A stretch of 64,000 bases of DNA from Micromonospora sp. NBC_01813 (GCF_035917335.1 NZ_CP109067.1:1976001-2040000); one strand, 5' to 3'. Positions 47,601-57,376 are shown, numbered from the stretch's first letter. The notes: a model not told the origin generated them from the letters alone. Translations and numbers: made by a program.

Positions 47601-48823
47601 CAGCCACGCCCGTCCAGGAGTCCGTCGTCGCGGTCGGCCGGCCCGCCCGGTACAGACTGTCCGCCCGGCCCCGGCCCGGCGGACCGGGTGCCTGAGCTGG
47701 CGGCGGGTGTGCCTTCCACGCCCGCCACGTCCTGGTAGACAGCGCGGATCCCCGCGACGGTGTCCGGCTCGGTGGGCCAGAGCTGGGCTCGCAGTGGTCC
47801 GGCCGCGGCCAGGTCCGCCCGCCGCTGATGGTCACTCAACAGTTGCCGTACGGCGGTGTCGAGTGCGTCGACGTCACCGGGCGGAACCAGCAGTGCCGCG
47901 TCGCCGACCAGCTCCGGAATGCCGCCCACGGCGGTGGCGACCAATGGCACGCCAGCGCGCAACGCCTCCTGTGCGAACAGTTGCCGGGCCTCCCAGTCGC
48001 TGCAGACCACCGCGAGGTCGGCACCGAGCAGCAGGTCCGCCACGTCGGTACGGTGCCCGAGCAGGGTGACCGGTGCCCGTACCGCCGAGATCTGCGCGGC
48101 CAGCGGCAGGTAGCTCGGCCCGCTCCCCGCGATCGCCACCTGCGCCGGTGGGGTCAGTTCGCGCCATCGGGCCGCCGCGTCGACCAGCAGGTCGTAGCGC
48201 TTCTGTGGGTGCAGCCGCCCGACCGAGAGCACCAGGGGTTGGCGGGCGCCGACACCGAACTCGGCCCGGACCGCTGCCCGGGACCGCCGCGGCGAGGGCA
48301 GCTCCGGCGCCGCGACCGGGGCGAGCCGGGCGTCCGGTGCGCCCAGGGCGACCGCCCGGTCCACCAGGTCAGGCGAGGCACCGAGGACGACCCGGGCGGA
48401 CCGGGCCACCCGCCGCTCGGCCCAACGCGACAGTCTGCCCCGCAGCCCGCCGCCCAGGACGCTGTTGTGCAGGGTCACCACGACCGGCGCGGCCGGCCGG
48501 GCCGCCACCGCGACCAGCCCGGCCCGCAACCCGTGGGCGTGTACGACGTCGACCCCACCAGCGATCACCCGGCGTACGGTGCGGATCGCCGCCGCGTCGG
48601 TCAGGGTCGGGTTGGCGGGAATCTCCACCGGGACGAACGTCGCGCCGGTGGCGGTGAAACGGAACTGCTTCTCGGTGGCCATCGGGCCGCCCACGATCAC
48701 CGTGGCGCCGCTGGCGACCAGCCCGCCGCTCAGGGAGGCCAGGTGCTGGCCGACGCCACCGGTACTGGACGCCAGCAGCAGCAGCACCGTGCCGGTCCAG
48801 CCGTCCCGCCTGGAATCGGTCAC
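47600..48823 (-). CDS. Family 4 glycosyltransferase (envelope cluster)
   Basis: 407 residues of GT-B fold. N-terminal half: LLLASSTGGVGQHLASL, VVHAHGLRAGLVAVA. C-terminal donor site: VLSVGRLHPQKRYDLLVDA, then the E-x7-E region ARQLFAQEALRAGVPLVAT. The last 50 residues are Gly/Pro-rich and disordered. It overlaps both neighbours (ATGA with the MurJ-like flippase, TGATG with the phosphatase-like protein), so the three are one translational unit. Acceptor is probably a lipid-linked sugar; donor unknown. Confidence 0.85.
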   Translation of the reverse strand: MTDSRRDGWTGTVLLLLASSTGGVGQHLASLSGGLVASGATVIVGGPMATEKQFRFTATGATFVPVEIPANPTLTDAAAIRTVRRVIAGGVDVVHAHGLRAGLVAVAARPAAPVVVTLHNSVLGGGLRGRLSRWAERRVARSARVVLGASPDLVDRAVALGAPDARLAPVAAPELPSPRRSRAAVRAEFGVGARQPLVLSVGRLHPQKRYDLLVDAAARWRELTPPAQVAIAGSGPSYLPLAAQISAVRAPVTLLGHRTDVADLLLGADLAVVCSDWEARQLFAQEALRAGVPLVATAVGGIPELVGDAALLVPPGDVDALDTAVRQLLSDHQRRADLAAAGPLRAQLWPTEPDTVAGIRAVYQDVAGVEGTPAASSGTRSAGPGPGGQSVPGGPADRDDGLLDGRG

Positions 48824-50469
48824 TGTGGTACCGTCCCCTTCCCGCTCGGTCGGGCACCGCCCTTGAGTCGGCGGGTCCGACGGATCGTCGCGACGACCAA
48901 CGGCCGTAGGTCGTGGCGATCAAGTGGCAGGCACACCGCGAGGAACACCACCAGCGTGGTCGCCCCTGACAGCATGCCCTGCAGCACGGCGCCGGACACG
49001 GTCGGGGTGGTCGAGAATCCGCCGGCCAGGTATGTCACGCCCGTGCCGGCGAGAGCCGCCGCGAGTCCGGCCGTGGCTCCGATCGTGGTCGCCCGGCCCA
49101 GTCCGGTGAGGGCCGCGCCGCCGCCTACCCGGCGCAGCGCCGCCACCAGCAGCACGCCCATCGTCGACATGCCGATGGCGTTGGCCAGCGCGAGAGCAAG
49201 CACCCGGTCGCGATCCGGCAGCACCACCGCCAGCACCAGCGCGGCGACGACCGCGGCACACCAGCCGGTGGCGACCGCGCCGGCCGCCGGCCGGGGACGG
49301 CCGGCGGCGTACAGCGCCCGCGAGCCGATGGCGAACAGGCCGTAGCCGATCAGACCTGGTGCGAAGCCGGCGATCCCGGCCGCCAACGCGACGGACTGGT
49401 CGGCCGGGACGAGGAACGCGGCGGCCGGTACGCAGACCGCGACGAGGGCGGACGCACCGAGACAGGCCAGGAGCACCACCGTGCGGGCCGTCGGAGCGAG
49501 AGTGGCGTGGTACCCGGCGGTGTCACCGCGACTGTGCGCGGCGGCCAACGTCGGGTAGGCGGCGGTTGCCATCGGCACCGCCAACACTGACCAGGGCAGC
49601 AGGAACACCGTCTGGGCGAGCAGGAACAGCACCATGCTGCCTCCGGGCGGGTCGCCGGCGAAGCAGAGCCACACCGCGACCAGGACGGCGACCTGCTGGG
49701 TGCCGACGGTGACCGCGCCGGCCGCCGCCAGCCCACCGACCGCCGTACGCGCGGCGCCGGCGAACCGTACGCCCGGCCGTAGCCGTAGCCCCAGCCGCAG
49801 CACCGGGACGACCAGGCACAGGGACAGCACCGCGACACCGGCGGTCGTTCCGACGGCGAGCAGCGCCTGGCCGGGCACCCCGACCTGCGGCAGATCGGCC
49901 AGCCTGCCTTCGGTGACGGCGAACGCCAGGTAGGTCCCGATCACGGTCACGCTGGACAGCAGCGGGGCAACGACCGGCCAGGCGAAGCGGTGGTGGGCCT
50001 GCAGGACACCGGTGAGGACGACGGCGATCCCGTACAGCGGCAGTTGGGGGGCGAACAGCCGCAGCATCAGCACCCCGGCGTCGATCTGCTCCGGGCTGGC
50101 CTGGTCGGCGAGCAGCCGGACGATCGGACCAGCGCAGAGTGCGACGACGACGGCGAGCGGGATCAGCAGGCTCAACGTCCAGGTCAGCAACGCCGAGGTG
50201 GTCGCCGACACGACCGACCGCTCACCGGCCGCGACCGCACCCGCGAGCAGCGGCACGACGAGGCTCGCCAGCGCGCCACCGACGACGATCTCGAATGCGA
50301 TGTTGGGGATGATGTTGGCGAGCATGTAGATGTCGCCCAGGTCGGTCGGTCCGACCGACCAGGCGAAGACGGCGGTACGGCCGAAGCCCGCCAACCGGCT
50401 GGCCACGGTGAGAACCGTGATCAGCGCCGCGGCGCCGGCGACCCGGGTGGCGACCGCCGCAGTGGTCAT
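48820..50469 (-). CDS. MurJ/MviN-like lipid flippase
   Basis: 549 residues with about 14 predicted helices: VLTVASRLAGFGRTAVFAW at the start is the MviN/MurJ N-terminal pattern, with a Arg/Gly-rich loop (RLAGFGR). Actinobacteria carry a canonical MurJ near the terminus or origin side; this copy, beside an MraY/WecA-like transferase and a GT4, may instead export a second lipid-linked glycan. The loss or presence of the MurJ central-cavity Arg set cannot be judged by eye. It overlaps the GT4 by ATGA. Confidence 0.82.
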   Translation of the reverse strand: MTTAAVATRVAGAAALITVLTVASRLAGFGRTAVFAWSVGPTDLGDIYMLANIIPNIAFEIVVGGALASLVVPLLAGAVAAGERSVVSATTSALLTWTLSLLIPLAVVVALCAGPIVRLLADQASPEQIDAGVLMLRLFAPQLPLYGIAVVLTGVLQAHHRFAWPVVAPLLSSVTVIGTYLAFAVTEGRLADLPQVGVPGQALLAVGTTAGVAVLSLCLVVPVLRLGLRLRPGVRFAGAARTAVGGLAAAGAVTVGTQQVAVLVAVWLCFAGDPPGGSMVLFLLAQTVFLLPWSVLAVPMATAAYPTLAAAHSRGDTAGYHATLAPTARTVVLLACLGASALVAVCVPAAAFLVPADQSVALAAGIAGFAPGLIGYGLFAIGSRALYAAGRPRPAAGAVATGWCAAVVAALVLAVVLPDRDRVLALALANAIGMSTMGVLLVAALRRVGGGAALTGLGRATTIGATAGLAAALAGTGVTYLAGGFSTTPTVSGAVLQGMLSGATTLVVFLAVCLPLDRHDLRPLVVATIRRTRRLKGGARPSGKGTVPQ

Positions 50470-50481
50470 CGTCGAGCCCGG

Positions 50482-51339
50482 TCAGGGGGTCCGGCGGCCC
50501 AGGGCGTCCAGCTCCCGCAGCCCCGGTGTGTGCGCGATGACCTGGGTGAAGCTGACCCGCTCACTGGCCGCCGTGAGGGCGGCGATGACGGCCAGCGCGG
50601 CGGCGCGGCCCGCTGGACCGCTGCGCTGGGCGAGCGCGACGCCGAGCAGGGCGCCCAACGCGTTGGCACCGCAGTCGCCGAGCATCACGTGTTCGTCGAG
50701 GTCGTCGCGGAGCAAGCCGGCGACTGCCCCGGCGGTGCCGGCCGCGGTGCCGGCGGCCGGGCCGGTCAGTAGCGGGCCCGCAATGATCAAGCCAGCCTTG
50801 GCTGCCCGTCCAGGGCGCAGGTCCAACAGGTTGACCAGGTTCGCCGTACCGGCGATGACTCCGGCACCGAGCAGCAGGTCGGCGCCGCGGATCACCCGGT
50901 GGCGGGCGGGCCGGCGCCGGTCAGCGGACAGCAGCGCCGAAGCGGCGACACCGACCGCGCCCACGCCGACGATCTTCACGAGCCCACTGGTCACCCGGCC
51001 GGCCCGCAACGCGGACAGGTGCCCGGCGAAACCCTTGACCGCGCGCTGCTCGGGGCGGGCCCCCACGATGTCGTCGTAGAGGCCGACCGCGCCGGCGCCC
51101 GTGCCAGCGACCAGGGCCGCCGCCGCGGCGGCCGGATTCCCGGACCCGACGGCGGCGGCCAGCGACGCACCGGCGGCGAGCGCCGGACCGCCGGCCAGGC
51201 TGACCGTCCGGCCCCGGAAGTTGGTCCGTTCCAGGACGCCCCGGGGGGCGATCCTACGGGTGGTACGCAGCGCAGCCCGGGCCGCGAACGCACCGGCGAC
51301 ACCGACCAGCAACAGGCCCAGCGGGCCACGATTCCACAT
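50482..51339 (-). CDS. MraY/WecA-like polyprenyl-phosphate sugar-1-phosphate transferase
   Basis: 285 residues, several membrane helices. Family motifs are present but short: GLYDD (catalytic Asp pair), KGFAGH, ANLVNLLDLRPGRAAK (NxxNxxD-type) and MLGDCGANALGALLG. These enzymes load a sugar-1-phosphate on undecaprenyl phosphate to begin a lipid-linked glycan. At 285 residues it is shorter than MraY or WecA (about 350), so some helices are missing and activity is uncertain. It lies 12 bases before the MurJ-like gene on the same strand. Confidence 0.7.
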   Translation of the reverse strand: MWNRGPLGLLLVGVAGAFAARAALRTTRRIAPRGVLERTNFRGRTVSLAGGPALAAGASLAAAVGSGNPAAAAAALVAGTGAGAVGLYDDIVGARPEQRAVKGFAGHLSALRAGRVTSGLVKIVGVGAVGVAASALLSADRRRPARHRVIRGADLLLGAGVIAGTANLVNLLDLRPGRAAKAGLIIAGPLLTGPAAGTAAGTAGAVAGLLRDDLDEHVMLGDCGANALGALLGVALAQRSGPAGRAAALAVIAALTAASERVSFTQVIAHTPGLRELDALGRRTP

Positions 51340-51363
51340 CAGGGGTCCACTCCGTCGGGGGTG

Positions 51364-52299
51364 TTACTCGGGGCGTTGCGGCATCAGCGACGTGGCACCG
51401 GCGCCAAGCCCGTAGTGACCTGCCTGGTCCAGGGTGAACTGCTCGGCCGTGGCCAGCGCCGTGACGGTCTGCCCGGCGGTGGTGTTGCCGTTGTCGATCG
51501 TGGAGATCGACTGGTTCAACGTCGGGTCGCTGCGCACCGCGGAGATCAGATTGCCGTCACTGGACCCGGTACCGGCGACGACGAGCTGACTGACCCGGTC
51601 GAACTGCACGACCATGGTCACCACTGCGGCGTCCTTCTTCGCCGCGTCCCGGTCGACGTACGGCTGTCCGCTGATCACCACCACGGCCTCGGCCGGCCCG
51701 GTGACCGGCTCTTCGACCGTGATGTAGCCGGCGTCGCCGTACGCGTCGAGGACCGCTGCCAGGTCCGCCGGATCGACCGCCGGCGGCTCGGTACGGTCGA
51801 CCAGCGCGCTGGCCAGCAGGGCGCTGGCGGTTTCCACGCCGTCGCTGTTGCCGGGCAACCCGGTGGTGGGCACGGTGGGCCGGGCCGAGGCGGTCGCGAG
51901 TTCCAACAACTCGACGCTGTTGTCCGGGTTCACGAACTTGTCCTGGACGTCGATACGACCGGTCACGGTCGCTCCGGCAAGATCGAGCGCCGCGGTCACA
52001 CCTTCGGCGTGATCACGTCCGCTGGGCAGGCAGACCACCAGGATCCGACGCCCGGCGAGCTTGTCCGCCAGCAGGATCGGCGCGGCCTCGGTGACGAAGT
52101 CCTCTTCCCGGTTGACTTCCTCGCGCAGGCTGTTGACGGTTTCCCGCAGCTGAGTATTGTCTTTACGAAGAGCATTCACGTTGTCACTCAAGGAGTCCGC
52201 GACCGGGCCGTTCAATGCGGCGGTGCCGACCACCAGCCCGATCGCCAGGGCGAGAAACACCGCGGTGAGCGACACCACGTGGTACCGGAAGTTGATCAA
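51364..52299 (-). CDS. MctB/SteB-like copper transporter-family protein
   Basis: 311 residues. TTG start giving the conserved MINFRYHVVSLTAVFLALAIG, one N-terminal helix, then a coiled coil (NVNALRKDNTQLRETVNSLREEV) and an extracytoplasmic domain. This is the family named for mycobacterial MctB (copper tolerance) and containing corynebacterial SteB, which forms a complex with SteA at the division septum. The neighbouring steA gene favours the SteB role here. The tail is short and polar. Confidence 0.85.
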   Translation of the reverse strand: MINFRYHVVSLTAVFLALAIGLVVGTAALNGPVADSLSDNVNALRKDNTQLRETVNSLREEVNREEDFVTEAAPILLADKLAGRRILVVCLPSGRDHAEGVTAALDLAGATVTGRIDVQDKFVNPDNSVELLELATASARPTVPTTGLPGNSDGVETASALLASALVDRTEPPAVDPADLAAVLDAYGDAGYITVEEPVTGPAEAVVVISGQPYVDRDAAKKDAAVVTMVVQFDRVSQLVVAGTGSSDGNLISAVRSDPTLNQSISTIDNGNTTAGQTVTALATAEQFTLDQAGHYGLGAGATSLMPQRPE

Positions 52300-52369
52300 A
52301 CCTGCCGCCTTATCCGATCCGACTGCGCTTGACCGGGGCTCCGTCCGCGCTTGGCCGCTGCCGTCTCCG

Positions 52370-53548
52370 CTAGAAAAGCTGCCCTAGCTGGAACACGAAA
52401 TTATCCCACCATTCGGACGCAACCCCGAGATAGGCCTGGCCTACCGTGGAGACCGCGACAGCCGAGGCCATCGCGGCGATGGCGGACAACACGAGCAACA
52501 GCAGCGACGATCCAGAGATGTTCTGCCGGTACAGCCGGCTGACCCCTTTGGCGTCGACCAGTTTACCGCCCACCTTGAGCCGGGTCAGGAACGTGGACGC
52601 CATCCCGCCGCGGCCCTTGTCGAGGAACTCGACGAGCGTGGCGTGCGTGCCGACCGCGACGATCAACGAAGCGCCCTTCTCATCCGCCAGCAGCATCGCC
52701 AGATCCTCGCTCGTCGCGGCCGCGGGGAAGGTCAATGCCTCCACCCCCAGCTCACGGACGCGGTCCATGCCCGGTGCCCGGCCGTCCCGGTAGGCGTGCA
52801 CCACGACCTCGGCGCCACAGCGCAACACGTCGTCGGTGACCGAATCCATGTCACCGATGATCATGTCAGGGGTGTACCCGGCCTCGACCAGGGCGTCCGC
52901 GCCTCCGTCGACACCGATCAGCACCGGCTTGAACTCCCGGATGTAGGGCCGCAGCACATCCAGGTCGGCCTTGTAGTCGTAGCCACGGACCACGATCAGG
53001 CAGTGCCGGCGTGCGATCCGGGTTTCGATGTCCGGCACGCCGACACCGTCGAGAAGCAGGTCCCGCTCCTGCTTGAGGTACTCCATCGTGTTCGCGGCGA
53101 AGGCTTCCAGTTGGACCGACAGGCCCTCCCTGGCCTCGGCCATCGACTTGGCCACCGAATCGGCGTCCTGCCGGACCCCGGCGGCCACCTGCTCCTCGCC
53201 GACCAGCACCGTCGCGCCGTCGACGCGCACCGTGTCACCCTCGCGGATCTTCTCGAACACAGCCTCGCCGAGTCCGTCGACCAGTGGGATACCCGCTTGG
53301 ACGAGCACCTCGGGCCCAAGGTTCGGATACCGGCCCGAGACCGACGGCTTGGCGTTGAGAACCGCGGCCACTCCGACCGCGACCAGCGAATCCGCCGCCA
53401 CCCGGTCCAGATCGACGTGATCGATGACAGCGATGTCGCCGGGCCGGAGTCGACCGGCCAGACGCTTCGTCCGGCGGTCGAGCCGCGCGGGCCCGGCAAT
53501 GGTCCCGGGCTCGGTGGCGCGGGCCCGGCGTAAAGTGGGTAGACGCAT
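52370..53548 (-). CDS. steA: SteA-like cytokinetic protein (thiamin-pyrophosphokinase-like)
   Basis: 392 residues from ATG 53548; upstream ATG 53557 is possible. The cytosolic part resembles thiamin pyrophosphokinase (VLIGVDGGADALVEAGYTPDMIIGDMDS). A hydrophobic helix near the C-terminus (SSLLLLVLSAIAAMASAVAVS) anchors it. Corynebacterial SteA binds SteB and is needed for cell separation. The SteB-like gene follows directly. The kinase motif is intact enough that some nucleotide binding may remain. Confidence 0.85.
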   Translation of the reverse strand: MRLPTLRRARATEPGTIAGPARLDRRTKRLAGRLRPGDIAVIDHVDLDRVAADSLVAVGVAAVLNAKPSVSGRYPNLGPEVLVQAGIPLVDGLGEAVFEKIREGDTVRVDGATVLVGEEQVAAGVRQDADSVAKSMAEAREGLSVQLEAFAANTMEYLKQERDLLLDGVGVPDIETRIARRHCLIVVRGYDYKADLDVLRPYIREFKPVLIGVDGGADALVEAGYTPDMIIGDMDSVTDDVLRCGAEVVVHAYRDGRAPGMDRVRELGVEALTFPAAATSEDLAMLLADEKGASLIVAVGTHATLVEFLDKGRGGMASTFLTRLKVGGKLVDAKGVSRLYRQNISGSSLLLLVLSAIAAMASAVAVSTVGQAYLGVASEWWDNFVFQLGQLF

Positions 53549-53638
53549 CCTCACCATCCTGGCACGCGCCGAAACGGAATCCGACGCGACATGCCCGCTT
53601 CGCCGCACCCAGCCGACTCCCGCACGTCGTCGACCCGG

Positions 53639-55402
53639 TCAGCCACGCCGTTCGCGGGCGGCGACGGCGAGTAGCTCCTCCGCGTGTGCGATCCCCAGAT
53701 CCGAGTCGGGCAGGCCAGCGAGCATCCGTGCCAGTTCCCGGGCCCGGTCGGTGTCCTCGACCACTCGGACGCCGCTGGTCGTGACGGCACCGCCGGTGTC
53801 CTTGGCGACCACGAGATGCCGGTCGGCGAACGCTGCCACCTGCGGCAGATGCGTCACCACCAGCACCTGGTGGCTACGGGCCAGCCGGGCCAGCCGCCGG
53901 CCGATCTCCACCGCCGCCTGACCGCCGACACCAGCATCCACCTCGTCGAACACCAGCGTGGGCGGCCCGCCCGCACCGGCGAACACCACTTCGATGGCCA
54001 GCATGACCCGGGACAGTTCACCACCGCTCGCACCCCGCTGCAGCGGCAACGCCGGCGCCCCCGGATGCGCCAGCAACCGCAGCTCCACCTCGTCCGCGCC
54101 GTCCGGGCCGACGCCGGCCTCCACCCCGTCCACCGTCACCGTCGGATCACCCCGACCTACCGCCCGCGCCAACACCACCACCTCGACCCGCGCATGTGGC
54201 ATGGCCAGCCCGGCGAGCTCCACACTGACCTGTTCGGCGAAGCGGACCGCCGCCTGCCGGCGGGCGCTCGACACCCGGCCCGCCAGCTCCACGACCTCGT
54301 CCGCGAGCCGTGCCCGCTCCCGGTCCAACTCGTCGAGCAGGTCGTCGGAGCCGTCCAGCTCGGCCAGGCGTGACTGGGCCCGCTGCGCCCAGGCGATCAC
54401 CCCGTCGACGTCGTCGGCGTACTTGCGGGTCAGACCCCGCAGCGCCATCCGGCGCTCGTGTACGACCTGCAGCCGTTGCGGATCGGCGTCGAGAGCCGCC
54501 AGGTAGCCGGACAGTTCCGCGGCGACGTCGCCAACCAGGGTCGCCGCCTCGGCCACCCGGGCGGCCAACTCGCCCAGCACCCGGTCCACCCCGGCCTGCG
54601 CCTCCAACGCGCGACGGGCGGTCCCGAGCAGGCCGGTCGCATCCGGCGTCTCATCAGTCGGCTCCGTACCACCGGCGAGGTTGAGCACCGCCAACTGCGC
54701 GGCGGTACGCAGACCCTCGGCGTGCTCCAAGCGCTGCGCCTCGGCTTTGAGATCGTCCTCCTCACCCGGCTGCGGATCGACCCGGGTGATCTCGTCGAGC
54801 CCCAGCCGGAGCAGGTCGGCCTCCTGGTGCCGCTGGCGGGCGTTGCTCCGCCGGTCGGCCAGATCGTCGCTGACCTGCCGCCAGCGGCCGTACACCTCCC
54901 GCATGCCGTCGAGTAGCTTCTCGTGCTCCGCCCCGGCGAACCGGTCCAGCGACGCCCGCTGCTCCGCCGGCCGCAGCAGCCGCAACTGGTCCGACTGCCC
55001 GTGCACGGCGACCACCTGGTCACCGATCTCCCCGAGCACGGACACCGGGACGCTGCGGCCACCAACGTATGCCCGGGAGCGTCCCTCCGCGGTGACCGTC
55101 CGGCTGACCAGCAGGACCCCGTCGTCATCGGGCTCCGCCCCCGCGTCGGCGACCCGCCCGTTCACGACGGCCCCGACCCGACCGGTCAGCCGCAGCCGGC
55201 CTTCCACGATGGCCCGACCAGGGTCGGCCCGTACCCGGCTGGCGTCCGCCCGGCCACCGAGAAGCAGGCCGAGCCCGGTCACCACCATCGTCTTACCGGC
55301 CCCGGTCTCACCGGTGATCACATTCATACCGCGGGTCAGCGGCAGCGTGGTGTCCTCGATGACGCCCAGCCCGGTGATGCGCAGTTCTTCCAGCACAGCC
55401 AC
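53639..55402 (-). CDS. recN: DNA repair protein RecN
   Basis: 587 residues, GTG start. SMC-like ATPase: Walker A ITGETGAGKTMVVTGLGLLLGG at the N-terminus, a long coiled-coil middle, and a C-terminal signature GGELSRVMLAIEVVF followed by Walker B TLVFDEVDAGVGGQAA. It holds broken DNA ends during recombination repair and is usually LexA-regulated; no clear SOS box was found. It follows nadK by 37 bases. Confidence 0.95.
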   Translation of the reverse strand: MAVLEELRITGLGVIEDTTLPLTRGMNVITGETGAGKTMVVTGLGLLLGGRADASRVRADPGRAIVEGRLRLTGRVGAVVNGRVADAGAEPDDDGVLLVSRTVTAEGRSRAYVGGRSVPVSVLGEIGDQVVAVHGQSDQLRLLRPAEQRASLDRFAGAEHEKLLDGMREVYGRWRQVSDDLADRRSNARQRHQEADLLRLGLDEITRVDPQPGEEDDLKAEAQRLEHAEGLRTAAQLAVLNLAGGTEPTDETPDATGLLGTARRALEAQAGVDRVLGELAARVAEAATLVGDVAAELSGYLAALDADPQRLQVVHERRMALRGLTRKYADDVDGVIAWAQRAQSRLAELDGSDDLLDELDRERARLADEVVELAGRVSSARRQAAVRFAEQVSVELAGLAMPHARVEVVVLARAVGRGDPTVTVDGVEAGVGPDGADEVELRLLAHPGAPALPLQRGASGGELSRVMLAIEVVFAGAGGPPTLVFDEVDAGVGGQAAVEIGRRLARLARSHQVLVVTHLPQVAAFADRHLVVAKDTGGAVTTSGVRVVEDTDRARELARMLAGLPDSDLGIAHAEELLAVAARERRG

Positions 55403-55439
55403 CGACAGTAGTAGCGGGGAGCCACGTTGACCACCCGGG

Positions 55440-56360
55440 TCAGCGGCGGTTGCCCCGCCAACCGTTGACCGGTAGGTCGAACTTCGCGACCAGCCGGTCG
55501 GTGAACGGACGCGGATGTAGTCGGACCACCCGTACCGGCTGATCGCCCCGACGGACCGTCACCCGCGCACCAGGTGGCAGGTCGTAGACCCGCCGCCCGT
55601 CGCAACAGAGCACCGCGAAGGTGGTGTACGGGTCGACAGTGATCACGAACGTGGAACTCGGCGCCGTCACCAGCGGCCGGCTGAACAACGCGTGCGCGCT
55701 GATCGGCACCAGCAGCAGTGCCTCGACCTCCGGCCACACCACCGGACCGCCGGCCGAGAACGCGTACGCGGTGGACCCGGTCGGGGTGGCGCAGACCACA
55801 CCGTCGGCGCCGTAGCGCGACAACGGCCGGCCGTCGACGTCGACCATCAGCTCCAGCATCTGGGCGCGCTGGCCCTTCTCGACGCTGATCTCGTTCAGCG
55901 CCCAGGAGTCGATGGTCACCCCGTGTTCCAACTCGGCGCGTACGTCCAGGGTCAGTCGTTCATCCACCGTATACTCGCGGGCCACGACCTGACGAACCGC
56001 CCGGTCCAGGTCGCCGATCTCCGCCTCGGCGAGGAAACCGACCTTCCCGAGATTGATGCCCAGCAGCGGCGCCTTCGCCGGCCGGGCGAGTTCAGCAGCA
56101 CGCAGGAAGGTGCCGTCGCCGCCGAGGGCGAAGACGATCTCCACCCCGTCCGCCGCAGCCGGGCCGCCGATCGGATGCACCCCCGGCAGGTCCAGGTCCT
56201 CGGCCTCCTCCGCGACCACCCGGACCTCGAAGCCGGCCTCGATGAGGTCGGCCGCGACGGTACGGGCGTGGTCGGTGCTGCGCCGCCGGCCGGTGTGAGT
56301 CACCAGCAACGCGGCCCTGGTGCTCTGCGGGGCGATATCACCCGAGACTGTCGCGTTCAC
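55440..56360 (-). CDS. nadK: NAD kinase
   Basis: 306 residues from GTG 56360 (GGAAGG nine bases before); the frame above is TlyA sequence on another frame. GGDGT motif is FALGGDGTFLRAAELA, with NLGKVGFL and the conserved TPTGSTAYAFSAGGP. It phosphorylates NAD to NADP. The start overlaps the tlyA stop by GTGA. Confidence 0.95.
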   Translation of the reverse strand: MNATVSGDIAPQSTRAALLVTHTGRRRSTDHARTVAADLIEAGFEVRVVAEEAEDLDLPGVHPIGGPAAADGVEIVFALGGDGTFLRAAELARPAKAPLLGINLGKVGFLAEAEIGDLDRAVRQVVAREYTVDERLTLDVRAELEHGVTIDSWALNEISVEKGQRAQMLELMVDVDGRPLSRYGADGVVCATPTGSTAYAFSAGGPVVWPEVEALLLVPISAHALFSRPLVTAPSSTFVITVDPYTTFAVLCCDGRRVYDLPPGARVTVRRGDQPVRVVRLHPRPFTDRLVAKFDLPVNGWRGNRR

Positions 56361-57175
56361 CGCGTTCCACCTTCCTTCGTGGCCGGACCGGCGTCGACGA
56401 TAGCCCTGACCCGCAGGGGATCGACGGCCGGTGCCCCGGCCCGGAACCAGACGAAGAACTCGACATTGCCCCGTGGGCCGGGCAGCGGACTGGCTACCAC
56501 CGCTGCCACGCCAAGTCCCAGCTGCGCACCGGCGTCGGCCACCTCCAGCACCGCTTCGGCGCGCAGTTGCTGATCGCGCACCACGCCTCCCGAGCCGACC
56601 CGTTCGCGGCCGACCTCGAACTGGGGCTTGACCATCAGCAGCAGGTCGCCGTCGGGTGCCGTACACGCGACCAGCGCCGGCAACACCACCCGTAGCGAGA
56701 TGAACGACAGATCCGCCACCGTCAGCTCGACCGATCCACTGATCTGGTCCGCTGTGAGGTTACGGACGTTGGTCCGTTCGTGTACCCGTACCCGTGGATC
56801 GCTGCGCAGCGACCAGGCCAGTTGCCCGTAGCCGACATCGACCGCGACGACCTCGGCGGCGTCACGACGCAGCAGCACATCGGTGAAACCACCGGTCGAC
56901 GCACCGGCGTCGAGACACCGACGGCCGGCGACCGCCACCTCGGTGCTGTCCAGTGCGCCGATGAGCTTGTGCGCGCCCCGCGACACGTATGCCTCGACGG
57001 GGTCGTCGCCGAGTACCCGGACCGCGTCCGCCGGGTCGACCATCGCGGCGGCTTTCACCGCGGCGACACCGCGAACCTCCACCCGGCCCGCTTCGATCAA
57101 CTCGGCGGCCTGTTCCCGCGATCGTGCCAGTCTGCGGCGTACCAGCTCGACGTCAAGACGGTTGCGGCGGGCCAT
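56357..57175 (-). CDS. tlyA: TlyA-family rRNA 2'-O-methyltransferase
   Basis: 272 residues: N-terminal S4 RNA-binding domain (MARRNRLDVELVRRRLARSREQAAELI), then FtsJ-type methyltransferase with SAM motif LDAGASTGGFTDVLL and catalytic Lys-Asp-Lys-Glu-type residues spread through VTVADLSFISLR. TlyA methylates 16S and 23S rRNA cytidines and affects capreomycin sensitivity in mycobacteria. Confidence 0.92.
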   Translation of the reverse strand: MARRNRLDVELVRRRLARSREQAAELIEAGRVEVRGVAAVKAAAMVDPADAVRVLGDDPVEAYVSRGAHKLIGALDSTEVAVAGRRCLDAGASTGGFTDVLLRRDAAEVVAVDVGYGQLAWSLRSDPRVRVHERTNVRNLTADQISGSVELTVADLSFISLRVVLPALVACTAPDGDLLLMVKPQFEVGRERVGSGGVVRDQQLRAEAVLEVADAGAQLGLGVAAVVASPLPGPRGNVEFFVWFRAGAPAVDPLRVRAIVDAGPATKEGGTR

Positions 57176-57199
57176 GGGTCTCCGTGTGGTTCCTGGCGC

Positions 57200-57376
57200 T
57201 CAGGCCTGGTCGATGGTGGCAAGAGTTTCCTGCAAGGTGCGGTGCGCCGCCTCATACTGGGCGATCTGGTCCGCCGGTGGCAGTCCAGCGGCGTTGCGGA
57301 TCGCCTCGATGGTGGCGTCCACCGCCGGATGCCCGGTCCGACCGTCCGAGGTGCCCTCGACGTCCGGCTCCGTCAT
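57200..57376 (-). CDS. Small acidic protein (58 residues)
   Basis: An ATG-TGA frame of 58 residues: MTEPDVEGTSDGRTGHPAVD, then VDATIEAIRNAAGLPPADQ and a Gln/Glu-rich helix ending ATIDQA. The ATG overlaps the stop of the upstream gene by one base (TGATG), and the stop lies 25 bases before tlyA, so it sits in the operon. I do not recognise it. The amphipathic C-terminal helix suggests a protein-protein contact. Confidence 0.7.
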   Translation of the reverse strand: MTEPDVEGTSDGRTGHPAVDATIEAIRNAAGLPPADQIAQYEAAHRTLQETLATIDQA

